NCBI GenBank assembly: GCA_020436225.1
Contig: JAGQYE010000042.1
Coordinates: 29,862-93,861, forward strand
Length of the DNA: 64,000 bases
Direction of reading: 5' to 3'
DNA from: Bacteroidota bacterium
Lineage (GTDB): Bacteria > Bacteroidota > Bacteroidia > Chitinophagales > JADIYW01
Below, in pieces: positions 40,253-48,718 of the stretch. A model generated the notes under the pieces. It ran no database searches. It was not told the origin of the DNA and saw only the letters and a list, made by a program, of their open reading frames with translations. How positions within the stretch are numbered: the first letter of the stretch is position 1; the number at the start of each line of letters is the position of its first letter. The position numbers were made by a program, and so were the translations under genes.

Positions 40253-41050
40253 TTGAACAAAGTTATACTCGTTGCAATTATTTTAAGTTGCACTATTTTC
40301 TCCACAGAAGCCAAATCAAAATGCTGTAAGAAAAATAAAAAATCTGACCATAAATCTTGTATGGTAAAAGATTCTATTGCTCCGTTTTCCTTAAAAACAA
40401 ATGAAGATACAGTTTCTTATTATTTGGGCGCACAAATAGGTGGCGATATGCTACATAATAATTTTGTTGATATTAATACAGACGCATTTGTTCAAGGAAT
40501 GAGAGATGCTTTAAAAGCAGATTCTTTAAAAGTAGATGCGGAAACAGGAGCGTCTTATACTCAAGCATATTTCTTGAGAAAACAAGCAGAAAGAAAAGCT
40601 TTTGAAGCTGCAAAAGAAAAACAATATTGGGATTCTTTAGCAACTAATCCAAACATAAAAACAACGTCAAGTGGCTTAAGATACGAAATTATCCAAGATG
40701 CAACAGGAGATAAACCAACAGCAAACGATACGGTTACTGTTCATTATACAGGAAAATTAACTAACGGAGAAATTTTTGATAGTTCAGTAGAAAGAGGCGA
40801 ACCGGCAACTTTTCCACTAAATGCTGTAATCAAAGGCTGGACAGAAGGCGTGCAGTTAATGTCTGTAGGCTCTAAATATAAATTCTATATTCCCGGAAAT
40901 TTGGCTTATGGAGAACATGGCATTCCGCAAGCAGGTATCGGACCAAATGCTACTTTAGTTTTTGATGTCGAATTATTAGGAATTCATAAAGCTGTTCCGG
41001 TTCAACAAGTGCCAACAGCACCAAGTAATTTAAATATTCAAGGTCAATAA
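40253..41050 (+). CDS. FKBP-type peptidyl-prolyl cis-trans isomerase (periplasmic), copy 1
   Basis: A 265-residue exported folding enzyme. The TTG start at 40253 is supported because the complete signal peptide (NKVILVAIILSCTIFSTEA) begins there and the next Met (about residue 37) would remove it. A Cys/Lys-rich linker (KSKCCKKNKKSDHKSC) follows. Residues about 45-130 form the FkpA/Mip-type dimerisation helix region, and about 145-245 the FKBP domain with VTVHYTGKLTNGEIFDSS, ATFPLNAVIKGWTEGVQLM and NLAYGEHGIPQAGIGPNATLVFDVELL. It is tandem with a second FKBP gene, 26 bases downstream, and likely co-transcribed. Role: proline isomerisation and chaperoning of envelope proteins. Confidence 0.93.
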   Translation: MNKVILVAIILSCTIFSTEAKSKCCKKNKKSDHKSCMVKDSIAPFSLKTNEDTVSYYLGAQIGGDMLHNNFVDINTDAFVQGMRDALKADSLKVDAETGASYTQAYFLRKQAERKAFEAAKEKQYWDSLATNPNIKTTSSGLRYEIIQDATGDKPTANDTVTVHYTGKLTNGEIFDSSVERGEPATFPLNAVIKGWTEGVQLMSVGSKYKFYIPGNLAYGEHGIPQAGIGPNATLVFDVELLGIHKAVPVQQVPTAPSNLNIQGQ

Positions 41051-41076
41051 AAAATTAACTTAACTAATTATAAAAA

Positions 41077-41841
41077 ATGAAAAAATCAGTTTTAATTATT
41101 ACCATAGCTACAGTAATTTTATCTGTTGCTTGTAACTCAAAAGGCGGAAATTACATCAGCTCTAAACCAACTAAAGACATCGATTCCGTTTCTTACATCA
41201 TCGGTGTTTTGATGGGCAAAAACTTGCGCTCTTCATTTGATAGCTCAACTATCAACTTGGATTATATTGCCAAAGGAATTTATGATGAATTAAACAGCAA
41301 GAAACCATTCTTTGAGGTGGATGAAGCTTCCGGAATGAAAATTCAAGCTTATTTGGAAAGCAAAAGCAAAGTAAAGTCGGATGCATTTTTCGCTGAATTA
41401 AGTAAAAATAAAAACATCAAGAAAACAGCAAGCGGATTGATGTATGAAGTAATTAAAGAAGGTAACGGACCAAAACCAACTGATACCAGCATTGTGAAAG
41501 TACACTATACAGGAACACTAATTGGCGGTAAAGTTTTTGATAGCTCTGTTGAAAGAGGTGAGCCGGTAACTTTCCCTTTGAATGGTGTAATTCCGGGTTG
41601 GACAGAAGGCTTACAATTAATGCCGGTTGGATCAAAATATAAATTCTATATTCCGGGTGAATTAGCATACGGACCACAAGGCATGCCACAAGCAGGAATT
41701 GGCCCGAATGAAACATTGATTTTTGAAGTGGAATTGTTAAGCATAGAAAAAGAAATGCCAAAACAAGAAGCACAACCTCAAATGAGCAACGAAGACTTAC
41801 AACGTATGATTGAAGAAGCTGCTAAAAAACAAGGAAAATAA
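41077..41841 (+). CDS. FKBP-type peptidyl-prolyl cis-trans isomerase lipoprotein, copy 2
   Basis: A 254-residue protein with a lipobox signal (MKKSVLIITIATVILSVAC, Cys at about residue 19), so it is anchored as a lipoprotein, in contrast to the soluble neighbour. Residues about 35-115 are the dimerisation region and about 125-230 the FKBP domain (VKVHYTGTLIGGKVFDSS, VTFPLNGVIPGWTEGLQLM, GELAYGPQGMPQAGIGPNETLIFEVELL). Sequence across the FKBP domain is very close to copy 1, pointing to a tandem duplication with different anchoring. The acidic, Gln-rich tail ends AAKKQGK. It ends at the hairpin at 41864. Confidence 0.94.
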   Translation: MKKSVLIITIATVILSVACNSKGGNYISSKPTKDIDSVSYIIGVLMGKNLRSSFDSSTINLDYIAKGIYDELNSKKPFFEVDEASGMKIQAYLESKSKVKSDAFFAELSKNKNIKKTASGLMYEVIKEGNGPKPTDTSIVKVHYTGTLIGGKVFDSSVERGEPVTFPLNGVIPGWTEGLQLMPVGSKYKFYIPGELAYGPQGMPQAGIGPNETLIFEVELLSIEKEMPKQEAQPQMSNEDLQRMIEEAAKKQGK

Positions 41842-41863
41842 TCCAAACATTCAAATATAAATT

Positions 41864-41890
41864 AACCTTCCTTCGGGAAGGTTTTTTTGT
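41864..41890 (+). terminator. Rho-independent terminator after the FKBP pair
   Basis: Stem AACCTTCC / GGAAGGTT with a TTCG tetraloop (41864-41883), followed by seven T. Confidence 0.92.
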
Positions 41891-41949
41891 GTACAATTTT
41901 TTTAGAACAAAAATGAATTGGAATTGTATATTGTATAAAAATAAAGTAG

Positions 41950-42495
41950 ATGAAAATTTATACTAAGAAAGGCGATAAAGGTACAACCGCATTATATGGC
42001 GGAAAGCGCATACTTAAAAGTGACTTGAGAATAGAAGCGTATGGAACAGTGGACGAACTTAATTCGTTTATTGGTTTGGTTACTACTTTTGTAGAAGAGA
42101 AAGAATACACTGATTTATTACATTCTATACAAAGTAGGTTATTTGACCTTGGAACACATCTTGCTGCTGAACCTAATAAGAAGAATTTGATTTTGCCCGA
42201 AATTGCACCGGAAACGATAACTGTTTTAGAAAATTATATCGATAAAATGAACGAAGAATTGCCTGAATTGAAATTCTTTATTTTGCCGGGCGGCAACAGG
42301 GCTGCAGCCATGACTCACATTGCCCGAACTGTTTGTAGGCGAGCAGAACGTTGTGTAGTTCGATTATCCGATTCAGAAAATATCGAACCGGTTTTAATAC
42401 AATACCTAAATCGCTTATCCGATTTTTTATTTGTATTGGCAAGGAAGTTTGCCAACGATGAGAATGTACCTGAAATTGTATGGAAAAGTCATTAA
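41950..42495 (+). CDS. pduO: Cob(I)alamin adenosyltransferase, PduO type
   Basis: A 181-residue enzyme that makes adenosylcobalamin from cob(I)alamin and ATP. Signature segments: YTKKGDKGTTALYGGKRILKSD (ATP-binding N-terminus), EAYGTVDELNSFIGL near residues 30-44, and ARTVCRRAERCVVRLS with the conserved catalytic Arg residues near 120-135. The length equals the family norm. Adenosylcobalamin is the cofactor of methylmalonyl-CoA mutase, whose GTPase chaperone MeaB is encoded at 57292-58278 in this window. Transcribed alone or with the following small gene; no riboswitch was recognised upstream. Confidence 0.94.
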   Translation: MKIYTKKGDKGTTALYGGKRILKSDLRIEAYGTVDELNSFIGLVTTFVEEKEYTDLLHSIQSRLFDLGTHLAAEPNKKNLILPEIAPETITVLENYIDKMNEELPELKFFILPGGNRAAAMTHIARTVCRRAERCVVRLSDSENIEPVLIQYLNRLSDFLFVLARKFANDENVPEIVWKSH

Positions 42496-42527
42496 CAATT
42501 AAGGATTTAGAGCGCATTTTTTTTGTT

Positions 42528-42557
42528 TTTGATTATAAATTTTAAAGTATATATTTG
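42528..42557 (+). promoter_or_regulatory. Promoter of the DUF2795 gene
   Basis: TTTG at 42528-42531 and TATATTTG (TAnnTTTG) at 42550-42557 are separated by 18 bases; the start codon follows 44 bases later. Confidence 0.65.
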
Positions 42558-42601
42558 CAACTCTTTAGAGGAAATTATCCAACTTAAAAATTGAAAAAAT
42601 T

Positions 42602-42823
42602 ATGTATTGGACACTTGAATTAGCATCGTATTTAGAGGAAGCGCCTTGGCCGGCTTCAAAAGATGAATTAATCGATTATGCCATTCGTACAGGAGCACCA
42701 TTAGAGGTTATCGAAAATTTACAAGAATTAGAAGATGACGAAGAATTGTATGAAAGTATAGAAGATATTTGGCCGGAATATCCAACTAAAGAAGATTTCT
42801 TATTTAACGAAGACGAATATTAA
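42602..42823 (+). CDS. DUF2795 small acidic protein
   Basis: A 73-residue, strongly acidic, cytoplasmic protein beginning MYWTLELASYLEEAPWPASKDELIDYAIR, with the LEVIENLQELEDDEELYESIEDIWPEYP core that matches the DUF2795 family common in Bacteroidota. The first half looks like a helical domain reminiscent of sterile or winged helical bundles; no catalytic motif is visible. It has its own promoter and a terminator right after it, a sign of a genuine and possibly well-expressed small gene. Function unknown. Confidence 0.88.
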   Translation: MYWTLELASYLEEAPWPASKDELIDYAIRTGAPLEVIENLQELEDDEELYESIEDIWPEYPTKEDFLFNEDEY

Positions 42824-42844
42824 TCTATTCTCAAAAAAATGTAG

Positions 42845-42869
42845 CCGCATCTTTAGATGCGGTTTTTTT
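42845..42869 (+). terminator. Rho-independent terminator after the DUF2795 gene
   Basis: Perfect stem CCGCATCT / AGATGCGG (42845-42852 and 42855-42862), two-base loop centre, then seven T. Confidence 0.9.
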
Positions 42870-42908
42870 ATGCATGTTTTATTTAATTAAAATTGGAAAT
42901 TCTATCTT

Positions 42909-43853
42909 CTATTTTATATTAAAATAAAAATAATAGCTACTATTTGCTGTGAAATGTCCATATCCATTTTTGATATTTCCAACTAAATTTAATCGGTCAG
43001 ATTGCCCGTCATTAAAATAATCTGTACCATACGAAAGTTGTTGCGTAAACCAATCGTAAAAGTTTTTGCCACATTTAGATAATTCTACATATAAGTAGAT
43101 GGCTTTGTATGTATCATTATATTGACTTGGAAAATGTATCGTGAAATTTTTGTTGCTTCCATTAAAATGCTCGTCTGTGAAATAGGTTCTATAATTATTG
43201 GAAAGGTTAGGCAAATCTGCAGCATAAGAAGGCACAGAAAAATAATCATATTTATAAATCGTATCGCCGTTATTTTTAACTACAGGTTTCAAGACCTGAT
43301 AGAAGGTTGCAATGAAATAATAATCCGCTTTATCAGCATCATCGTTGAAAGAAATAGTGTATGAACCTTCCATATTTGGATGTTGTGCATCGGCATGTTG
43401 TAAGAGTTGATGTGATGTAACTAATGGTATGTTCGGTAAATATTCCGATGCTTCAATAGTTCTCAATTCAGCATTTGTAGAAATTATTTTATATGTTTTA
43501 TTTTCTTTCAGCTGGAAAGATGAAACATAATAACCTAATCCTGAAAGCGAATCTCTTAAAACAAAATATAGTTGTTCTTTATAGGTGCTATCTTCATACA
43601 AAGCTACTTGACAATTATTTAAAAATTCTATTGATGAATAATCGTCGGGTTGTTTGCTTTTGCTGATATTAACAGATAAAAAATTGTCGGGTCTGAGATT
43701 AGCAATGATAACTTGTTTTATTTCTGTGGAGGAAAAACTTAAATCTAAATTCTTCTGACAAGAAATAAGTGATAAAAAGATGAACCCAAAACCTAAAATT
43801 AATTTTGTTTTGTAGCTATTAAATTCAAAATATGTCAGCTTTCTTATGCGCAT
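42909..43853 (-). CDS. DUF4249 lipoprotein, partner of the TonB-dependent receptor
   Basis: A 314-residue exported protein with lipobox FLSLISC (Cys near residue 32). The mature part fits the DUF4249 family, beta-rich proteins almost always encoded beside a TonB-dependent receptor in Bacteroidota: VIIANLRPDNFLSVNISKS near the start, LKENKTYKIIST, and the SYTISFNDDADKADYYFI core. By analogy to SusD-type partners it may sit over the receptor mouth and take up ligand, but the family's ligands are unknown. ATG 43853 begins one base after the receptor stop and is preferred to an overlapping TTG at 43868. It is the second gene of the receptor operon. Confidence 0.88.
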   Translation of the reverse strand: MRIRKLTYFEFNSYKTKLILGFGFIFLSLISCQKNLDLSFSSTEIKQVIIANLRPDNFLSVNISKSKQPDDYSSIEFLNNCQVALYEDSTYKEQLYFVLRDSLSGLGYYVSSFQLKENKTYKIISTNAELRTIEASEYLPNIPLVTSHQLLQHADAQHPNMEGSYTISFNDDADKADYYFIATFYQVLKPVVKNNGDTIYKYDYFSVPSYAADLPNLSNNYRTYFTDEHFNGSNKNFTIHFPSQYNDTYKAIYLYVELSKCGKNFYDWFTQQLSYGTDYFNDGQSDRLNLVGNIKNGYGHFTANSSYYFYFNIK

Positions 43854-43854
43854 T

Positions 43855-46290
43855 TTATTTCTTTTCAAAACTTATACTATAACCAATTGATGGCGTTGTA
43901 GGAAATAAACTGATTTGCTTAAACTCCTTGAATTTATTGCCACCTACATCGACATCACTTTTTCTATATACAGCAAAAACATTAAAGTGATTATATACAT
44001 TATATACACTAAGATTAAGTTTATGCGTTACTCTTTTACCTTGTTTTACATAATTCATCCCAATATCTAAATGTTGATAGGATGGTAATACATAATCATT
44101 TTTAAAATTCCATTGTGTTACCATATTTTGATTTCCAACCAATGGCATATTGGCATCATCATAATCATATATCGTATAATCGCTTGCGTACTTTGCATTT
44201 GGAGTCGTTATTCTCCAACCTGTTCCATACGTCCAAGAGATAGAAAAGTCAAAATGTTTTTTCAATTTATATTGCAACACCACAGAAAAATCATGTCGTC
44301 TGTCGTATTTGTAAAAGTATTTTTTGCCTTCATTAATTTCCGGAAATTGTCGAGTGCTCCAACTTAAATTATATTTAAGCCAAGCAGTGAATTGTCCTGT
44401 TGTTTTAGCCATAAAAAACTCAACACCATAGGCCGTGCCATTACCGGAATTGAGCAATTGCTCATCCCAAGGTATCGTGTTCAACATATACGTTGTTCTG
44501 TATTTGTATTCTGTGAGATGATGCATGGTTTTGTAATATGCATCAACGCTGGCTGTATAACCTTTCGGATGATCATATTGTATGCCGAAGGAATATTGCC
44601 ATGCAGTTTCCGGCTCTACTTTTTCGGAAGCCGGCACCCAAACATCATTCTGAATTTCTCCGGTATTGTTGGTTAGTAAATGCATCGGTTGTACATTTCG
44701 TAATACTGAAGCTCGGATGCTCATTCCTTTTATTGGATGTACAATGAGTTCTATTCTTGGTTGTGGATAGGCTTTTACTGTTTTATGAATTGCATATAAC
44801 ATCAATTGAAATCCGACTTTAATATCTACTTTCTCTTTCCAAGAAAATAAATAATCGGCATAAGCATAAAAATCGAGGCTGTTTACTTTAGGTTGAATAA
44901 AAGTATCTCTTGTAATTATAGCATCGGTACTGTCTTTTATAGTAACATGTACATTGCTAATAGTAAAACCGCGCTGAGTTAGTTTAATTCCATAATTGAA
45001 AGTATGCCAATTTTTTATCGGTTGTGTAATATTTGTTTGCCAACTATTTTCATTTATTTTAGATGTGTTTCTATAATCTGTATTTTGGAGTTGATTGCTT
45101 AATCTAGAAAAGTTTCTATCTACTACAAATAAATCTTGTTTGGTAAATAGTTTGTAGAAACTGAACGTGTAATAATTTTCTATATCGATTTTCTTTAACT
45201 TTATTTTCCAAGCAATACTGTTGGCAATATTCATCCAACGCAAATTTTTCTTGCTGTCTTCGCTGTAAAAAGTATTTGTTCTTGGAAAAGATTTAGCTTC
45301 ATTAAATTTATAAAAATCATTTCCTGTATAAAAACTCCAAGTTAATGTTTGATTCTGGTTAATTTGATGTTGGATGGCTGCGTTGATGTCATAGAAATAA
45401 TAGCTAAAACCGCCGTTTCCATTTTCTTCTTTCTTGTATTGTATTTTTGAAATGGGCATGGTAAATAAACCGGCATGGCAATCGCGTATGGTAAAACTCA
45501 TAGAGGTTTTATCTTTTTTCAGTGGACCTTCAATATGTAATTTTGATGTGATTAATCCAATACTAAAATCGCCTTTCCATTTCTCGGTATTTCCATAATT
45601 CGGAGTTATATCAAGAACAGATGACAATCGACTGCCGTAATGCACCGGAATGTAGGATTTGTAAATGTCCATTTTCTCAATGGCTTCTGTAGTAAAGACT
45701 GAAAGAAAACCATAGATATGTGCGGCGTTAAAAATAGTTGCTTGGTCAAATAAAATTAAATTTTGATCCGGACTGCCACCACGCACAAAAATGCCACGCG
45801 CACCTTCTTGTCCGCTCTGAATTCCCGGCGTAAGCTGCACGGCTTTTAGTATATCTTTTTCACCTAAAAATGCAGGCAAACGCTCAATGCCAATTGCTGT
45901 TAGCGAAGTAGTGCCAGAACTATTAACAGTTGCTGTTTTATTTACTCGGTTTGATTGTATTTCTACTTCTTGAAGTCGAATATCTTGTCGGAGTTTTATA
46001 TTTAGAAAAGTATCTTTAGTAAGATTTATTGGCAACAATAATTGTTCATAACCAACGCAAGAAACTTGAAATGTATAATTGTCTGCTGGAATGTTTAATT
46101 CAAAACTACCATTTCCATCACTATTCGAAAATATTTGTTTGGTAGAATCATAAATGTTGGCAAATGGAACACCTGTTTTGTTTTGGATATCTTCTATTTT
46201 GCCACGAACTTTAATTTGCTGAGCAAAGACAGCATCGCTTCCATAAATAAAAGTGATAAATAAGAATAATGAAAAATAAAAGTGTTTCAT
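43855..46290 (-). CDS. TonB-dependent outer-membrane receptor with CarboxypepD-like N-terminal domain
   Basis: An 811-residue protein with a signal peptide (cleavage after VFA near residue 23). Residues about 25-110 are the carboxypeptidase-regulatory-like beta-sandwich (KVRGKIEDIQNKTGVPFANIY). Residues about 120-230 are the plug domain (LPAFLGEKDILKAVQLTPGIQSG, GIFVRGGSPDQNLILFD), and the rest is a 22-stranded barrel ending in GYSISFEKK. It imports an unknown substrate using TonB energy. Its partner DUF4249 gene follows. No FecIR-type sigma/anti-sigma genes are adjacent. Confidence 0.95.
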   Translation of the reverse strand: MKHFYFSLFLFITFIYGSDAVFAQQIKVRGKIEDIQNKTGVPFANIYDSTKQIFSNSDGNGSFELNIPADNYTFQVSCVGYEQLLLPINLTKDTFLNIKLRQDIRLQEVEIQSNRVNKTATVNSSGTTSLTAIGIERLPAFLGEKDILKAVQLTPGIQSGQEGARGIFVRGGSPDQNLILFDQATIFNAAHIYGFLSVFTTEAIEKMDIYKSYIPVHYGSRLSSVLDITPNYGNTEKWKGDFSIGLITSKLHIEGPLKKDKTSMSFTIRDCHAGLFTMPISKIQYKKEENGNGGFSYYFYDINAAIQHQINQNQTLTWSFYTGNDFYKFNEAKSFPRTNTFYSEDSKKNLRWMNIANSIAWKIKLKKIDIENYYTFSFYKLFTKQDLFVVDRNFSRLSNQLQNTDYRNTSKINENSWQTNITQPIKNWHTFNYGIKLTQRGFTISNVHVTIKDSTDAIITRDTFIQPKVNSLDFYAYADYLFSWKEKVDIKVGFQLMLYAIHKTVKAYPQPRIELIVHPIKGMSIRASVLRNVQPMHLLTNNTGEIQNDVWVPASEKVEPETAWQYSFGIQYDHPKGYTASVDAYYKTMHHLTEYKYRTTYMLNTIPWDEQLLNSGNGTAYGVEFFMAKTTGQFTAWLKYNLSWSTRQFPEINEGKKYFYKYDRRHDFSVVLQYKLKKHFDFSISWTYGTGWRITTPNAKYASDYTIYDYDDANMPLVGNQNMVTQWNFKNDYVLPSYQHLDIGMNYVKQGKRVTHKLNLSVYNVYNHFNVFAVYRKSDVDVGGNKFKEFKQISLFPTTPSIGYSISFEKK

Positions 46291-46383
46291 CTTTCTAGTT
46301 CATTCTACTAATGTACAAATAGAAAGTATTTAGTTGTAATATTTTCTATTTCTTTGAATAGAAAAGATGAAAAAAGGAATAGC

Positions 46384-46800
46384 CTATTTGCTGACTTTTT
46401 TTGCTGACTTTTTCTTGTTTTTTTGTTTCTCAACATCAAACCAAACAAGTGTTTGCTCATCAGGATAATAATTATAGTTGATGGTAATTTCTGTATTGGC
46501 TTTAATAAATCGGCGTGCTTTTACTCTGAAAATTTGTTGTTCGTAAAACGTTTCGTAAATAGCATTCGGATTATACGAATGATTGTACATAGCGCCGAAA
46601 CCACACACAACGCCGGCACTTTTGCCATCATTTCCCCATTGAAAGTAATAATGATATAAAGTGGTTTTATCAAGATGCTTGCAGTCTTTCGGCGGACAAA
46701 CAATAACAGGACAAAGTTCAATTACATCGCCTTCGTTTAAATCTTCTGTACAAAAAACACCTCTGCCTTTTCCGCGTACTTTCTTTAAATATAATTCCAT
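46384..46800 (-). CDS. SET-domain protein-lysine methyltransferase
   Basis: A 138-residue stand-alone SET domain, a fold mainly known from eukaryotic histone methyltransferases. Motifs in order: GKGRGVFCTEDLNEGDVIE (SAM-contacting G-x-G region near residues 10-28), YNHSYNPNA (the NHSxxPN pseudoknot motif near 72-80) and EITINYNYYPDE (the catalytic Tyr-containing C-terminal motif near 104-115). It has a short Lys-rich tail (KKKSAKK). It lacks pre- and post-SET domains and sits 60 bases downstream of argS on the same strand. The target is unknown; a DNA-binding, ribosomal or other basic protein is conceivable. Confidence 0.88.
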   Translation of the reverse strand: MELYLKKVRGKGRGVFCTEDLNEGDVIELCPVIVCPPKDCKHLDKTTLYHYYFQWGNDGKSAGVVCGFGAMYNHSYNPNAIYETFYEQQIFRVKARRFIKANTEITINYNYYPDEQTLVWFDVEKQKNKKKSAKKVSK

Positions 46801-46831
46801 TTTTTACTTTCTATTTTTTTCTTTTTACTTA

Positions 46832-46858
46832 ACTCTCGACTCTCGACTCTCAACTCTA
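46832..46858 (-). repeat. Short 7-bp tandem repeat between argS and the SET gene
   Basis: The 7-base unit ACTCTCG (plus-strand reading) occurs twice exactly and then twice with changes (ACTCTCA, ACTCTAT), right after the argS stop. It could be a replication-slippage tract; no hairpin or T-run of terminator type accompanies it. Confidence 0.6.
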
Positions 46859-46860
46859 TA

Positions 46861-48639
46861 CTACATTCTTTCCGGCACATCAATTCCAACTATAGCAAAA
46901 CATTTTTTTATAGTTTCGCCACTTTGCTCATTCAATAGTAATCTAAAATATTTTTCTTCTTCTTTTTGCGCCGCTAAGATAGGACAATCGTTATAAAATT
47001 TGTTGAATGTTTTGGCTAATTCATAAGCGAAGTCAACCAATTTTGCCGGATTCATTTCTTTACAACTATCGCCCAACACTATAGCATATCTATATAGTGT
47101 TTTGATTAATTCTTTTTCAGTAGAATGAAGTTGATAATTGGAAAAATTTTGAGTGGTTTCGCTTGTTTTTATTTCGATTGCTTTTCGCAAAATACTTCTT
47201 GTACGAGCATAAGTATATTGCACAAACGGACCGGTATAACCATGCAAGTCGATGCTTTCTTTTGGGTCGAATAAAATGCGTTTTTTAGGGTCAACACGCA
47301 ACAAGAAAAATTTCAAAGCACCTAAGCCAATAGTTTTAAATAATGCTTGTTTTTCTTCTTCGCTGAAATCGTCAATTTTTCCTAATGCTTCCGTTTGTTC
47401 TTTAGCTGCGACAATCATGTCGTCCATCAAATCATCTGCATCAACAACTGTACCTTCGCGCGATTTCATTTTTCCGCTTGGTAAATCTACCATGCCATAC
47501 GAATAATGTTGAATACCATCGGCATAAGGACGACCTAATTTTTGTAGGATAAGCTTCAATACTTTAAAGTGATAATCTTGCTCGTTGCCAACAACATAAA
47601 TCGACCGATTCATCTTGAAGTCTTTATATTTCAAATCGGCAGTTCCTAAATCTTGTGTGATATACACCGAAGTTCCATCGGCACGCAACACTAACTTTTC
47701 ATCTAAGCCATCAGCAGATAAATCTATCCAAACACTTCCATTTTCTTTTTTGTAGAAAACACCTTTTTGTAAGCCTTCATCTACAATATCTTTGCCCAAC
47801 AAATACGTGTTGCTTTCGTAGTAATACTTATCAAAATCAACACCTAAATTTTTATAGGTTTTTTCAAAACCGGCATACACCCAAGCATTCATACGCTTCC
47901 AAAGGTCCACAATTTCTTGGTCGCCATTTTCCCATTTGAGTAACATGGCTTGTGCTTCCAAAAAAATGGGTGCTTGTTTCTCTGCTTCTTCTTTTGTTTT
48001 TCCTTGTTGAATTAAATTTTCTATTTCTTGTTTGTAATGCTTGTCGAATTCGACATAATATTTCCCAACTAATTTATCGCCTTTCATGCCTGCGTTTTCA
48101 GGCGTTTCGCCATTACCGAATTTCTGCCAAGCCAACATACTTTTGCAAATATGAATGCCTCTGTCGTTGATTAAATTGGCTTTGATTGTTGGATAACCGT
48201 TCGCTTTAAAAATGCCGGCTAATGCATAACCTAAAACGTTGTTGCGCACATGACCTAAATGAATTGGTTTGTTGGTGTTGGGCGAAGAATATTCTATTAA
48301 AACCGTTTCGTTTTTGCTTGGAATAGTAGGCTTGTTGGTTGAAGTAATAAACGAAATCCAGAAATCATCTTTCAATACTAAATTCAAAAATCCTTTGATG
48401 ACGTTATAACTTGCAATGCTTGCATGATTTTCGATTAAAAACTTGCCAATGATTTCAGCAGTTTCTTCCGGCTTTTTTTTGCTTAATTTCAATAATGGAA
48501 AAACTACTAATGTAATATCGCCTTCAAATTCTTTCAATGTTTCATTGATGGTAATAGAATGTAATTCAACTTCGCAACCAAATAAACTCGGAAATGCTTG
48601 TTGTACGCTTTGTTGTATGTCGTCAAAAATTGTTTTCAT
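46861..48639 (-). CDS. argS: Arginyl-tRNA synthetase
   Basis: A 592-residue class I synthetase charging tRNA-Arg. The N-terminal Add-1 domain (about 1-105) precedes the HIGH-type motif (SPNTNKPIHLGHVRNN, about 115-130). The KMSKS-type region reads LPSGKMKSREGTVV near residue 390, the usual degenerate form in ArgRS. The C-terminal DALR anticodon domain (about 465-592) ends in GIDVPERM, also typical. No insertion or truncation is seen. It is transcribed leftward and may be co-transcribed with the SET gene. Confidence 0.97.
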   Translation of the reverse strand: MKTIFDDIQQSVQQAFPSLFGCEVELHSITINETLKEFEGDITLVVFPLLKLSKKKPEETAEIIGKFLIENHASIASYNVIKGFLNLVLKDDFWISFITSTNKPTIPSKNETVLIEYSSPNTNKPIHLGHVRNNVLGYALAGIFKANGYPTIKANLINDRGIHICKSMLAWQKFGNGETPENAGMKGDKLVGKYYVEFDKHYKQEIENLIQQGKTKEEAEKQAPIFLEAQAMLLKWENGDQEIVDLWKRMNAWVYAGFEKTYKNLGVDFDKYYYESNTYLLGKDIVDEGLQKGVFYKKENGSVWIDLSADGLDEKLVLRADGTSVYITQDLGTADLKYKDFKMNRSIYVVGNEQDYHFKVLKLILQKLGRPYADGIQHYSYGMVDLPSGKMKSREGTVVDADDLMDDMIVAAKEQTEALGKIDDFSEEEKQALFKTIGLGALKFFLLRVDPKKRILFDPKESIDLHGYTGPFVQYTYARTRSILRKAIEIKTSETTQNFSNYQLHSTEKELIKTLYRYAIVLGDSCKEMNPAKLVDFAYELAKTFNKFYNDCPILAAQKEEEKYFRLLLNEQSGETIKKCFAIVGIDVPERM

Positions 48640-48718
48640 TACAGCTAAAGTATCAGAAATTTTCTTCTTGCAAAGATATTGTTTTGATGTTTTCTATCAG
48701 ATTAAATAATCAAGAATT

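Noticed and set aside
43854..43868. Earlier TTG start for the DUF4249 gene
   Set aside because: It would overlap the receptor gene by 14 bases, and an ATG exists one base after the receptor stop.
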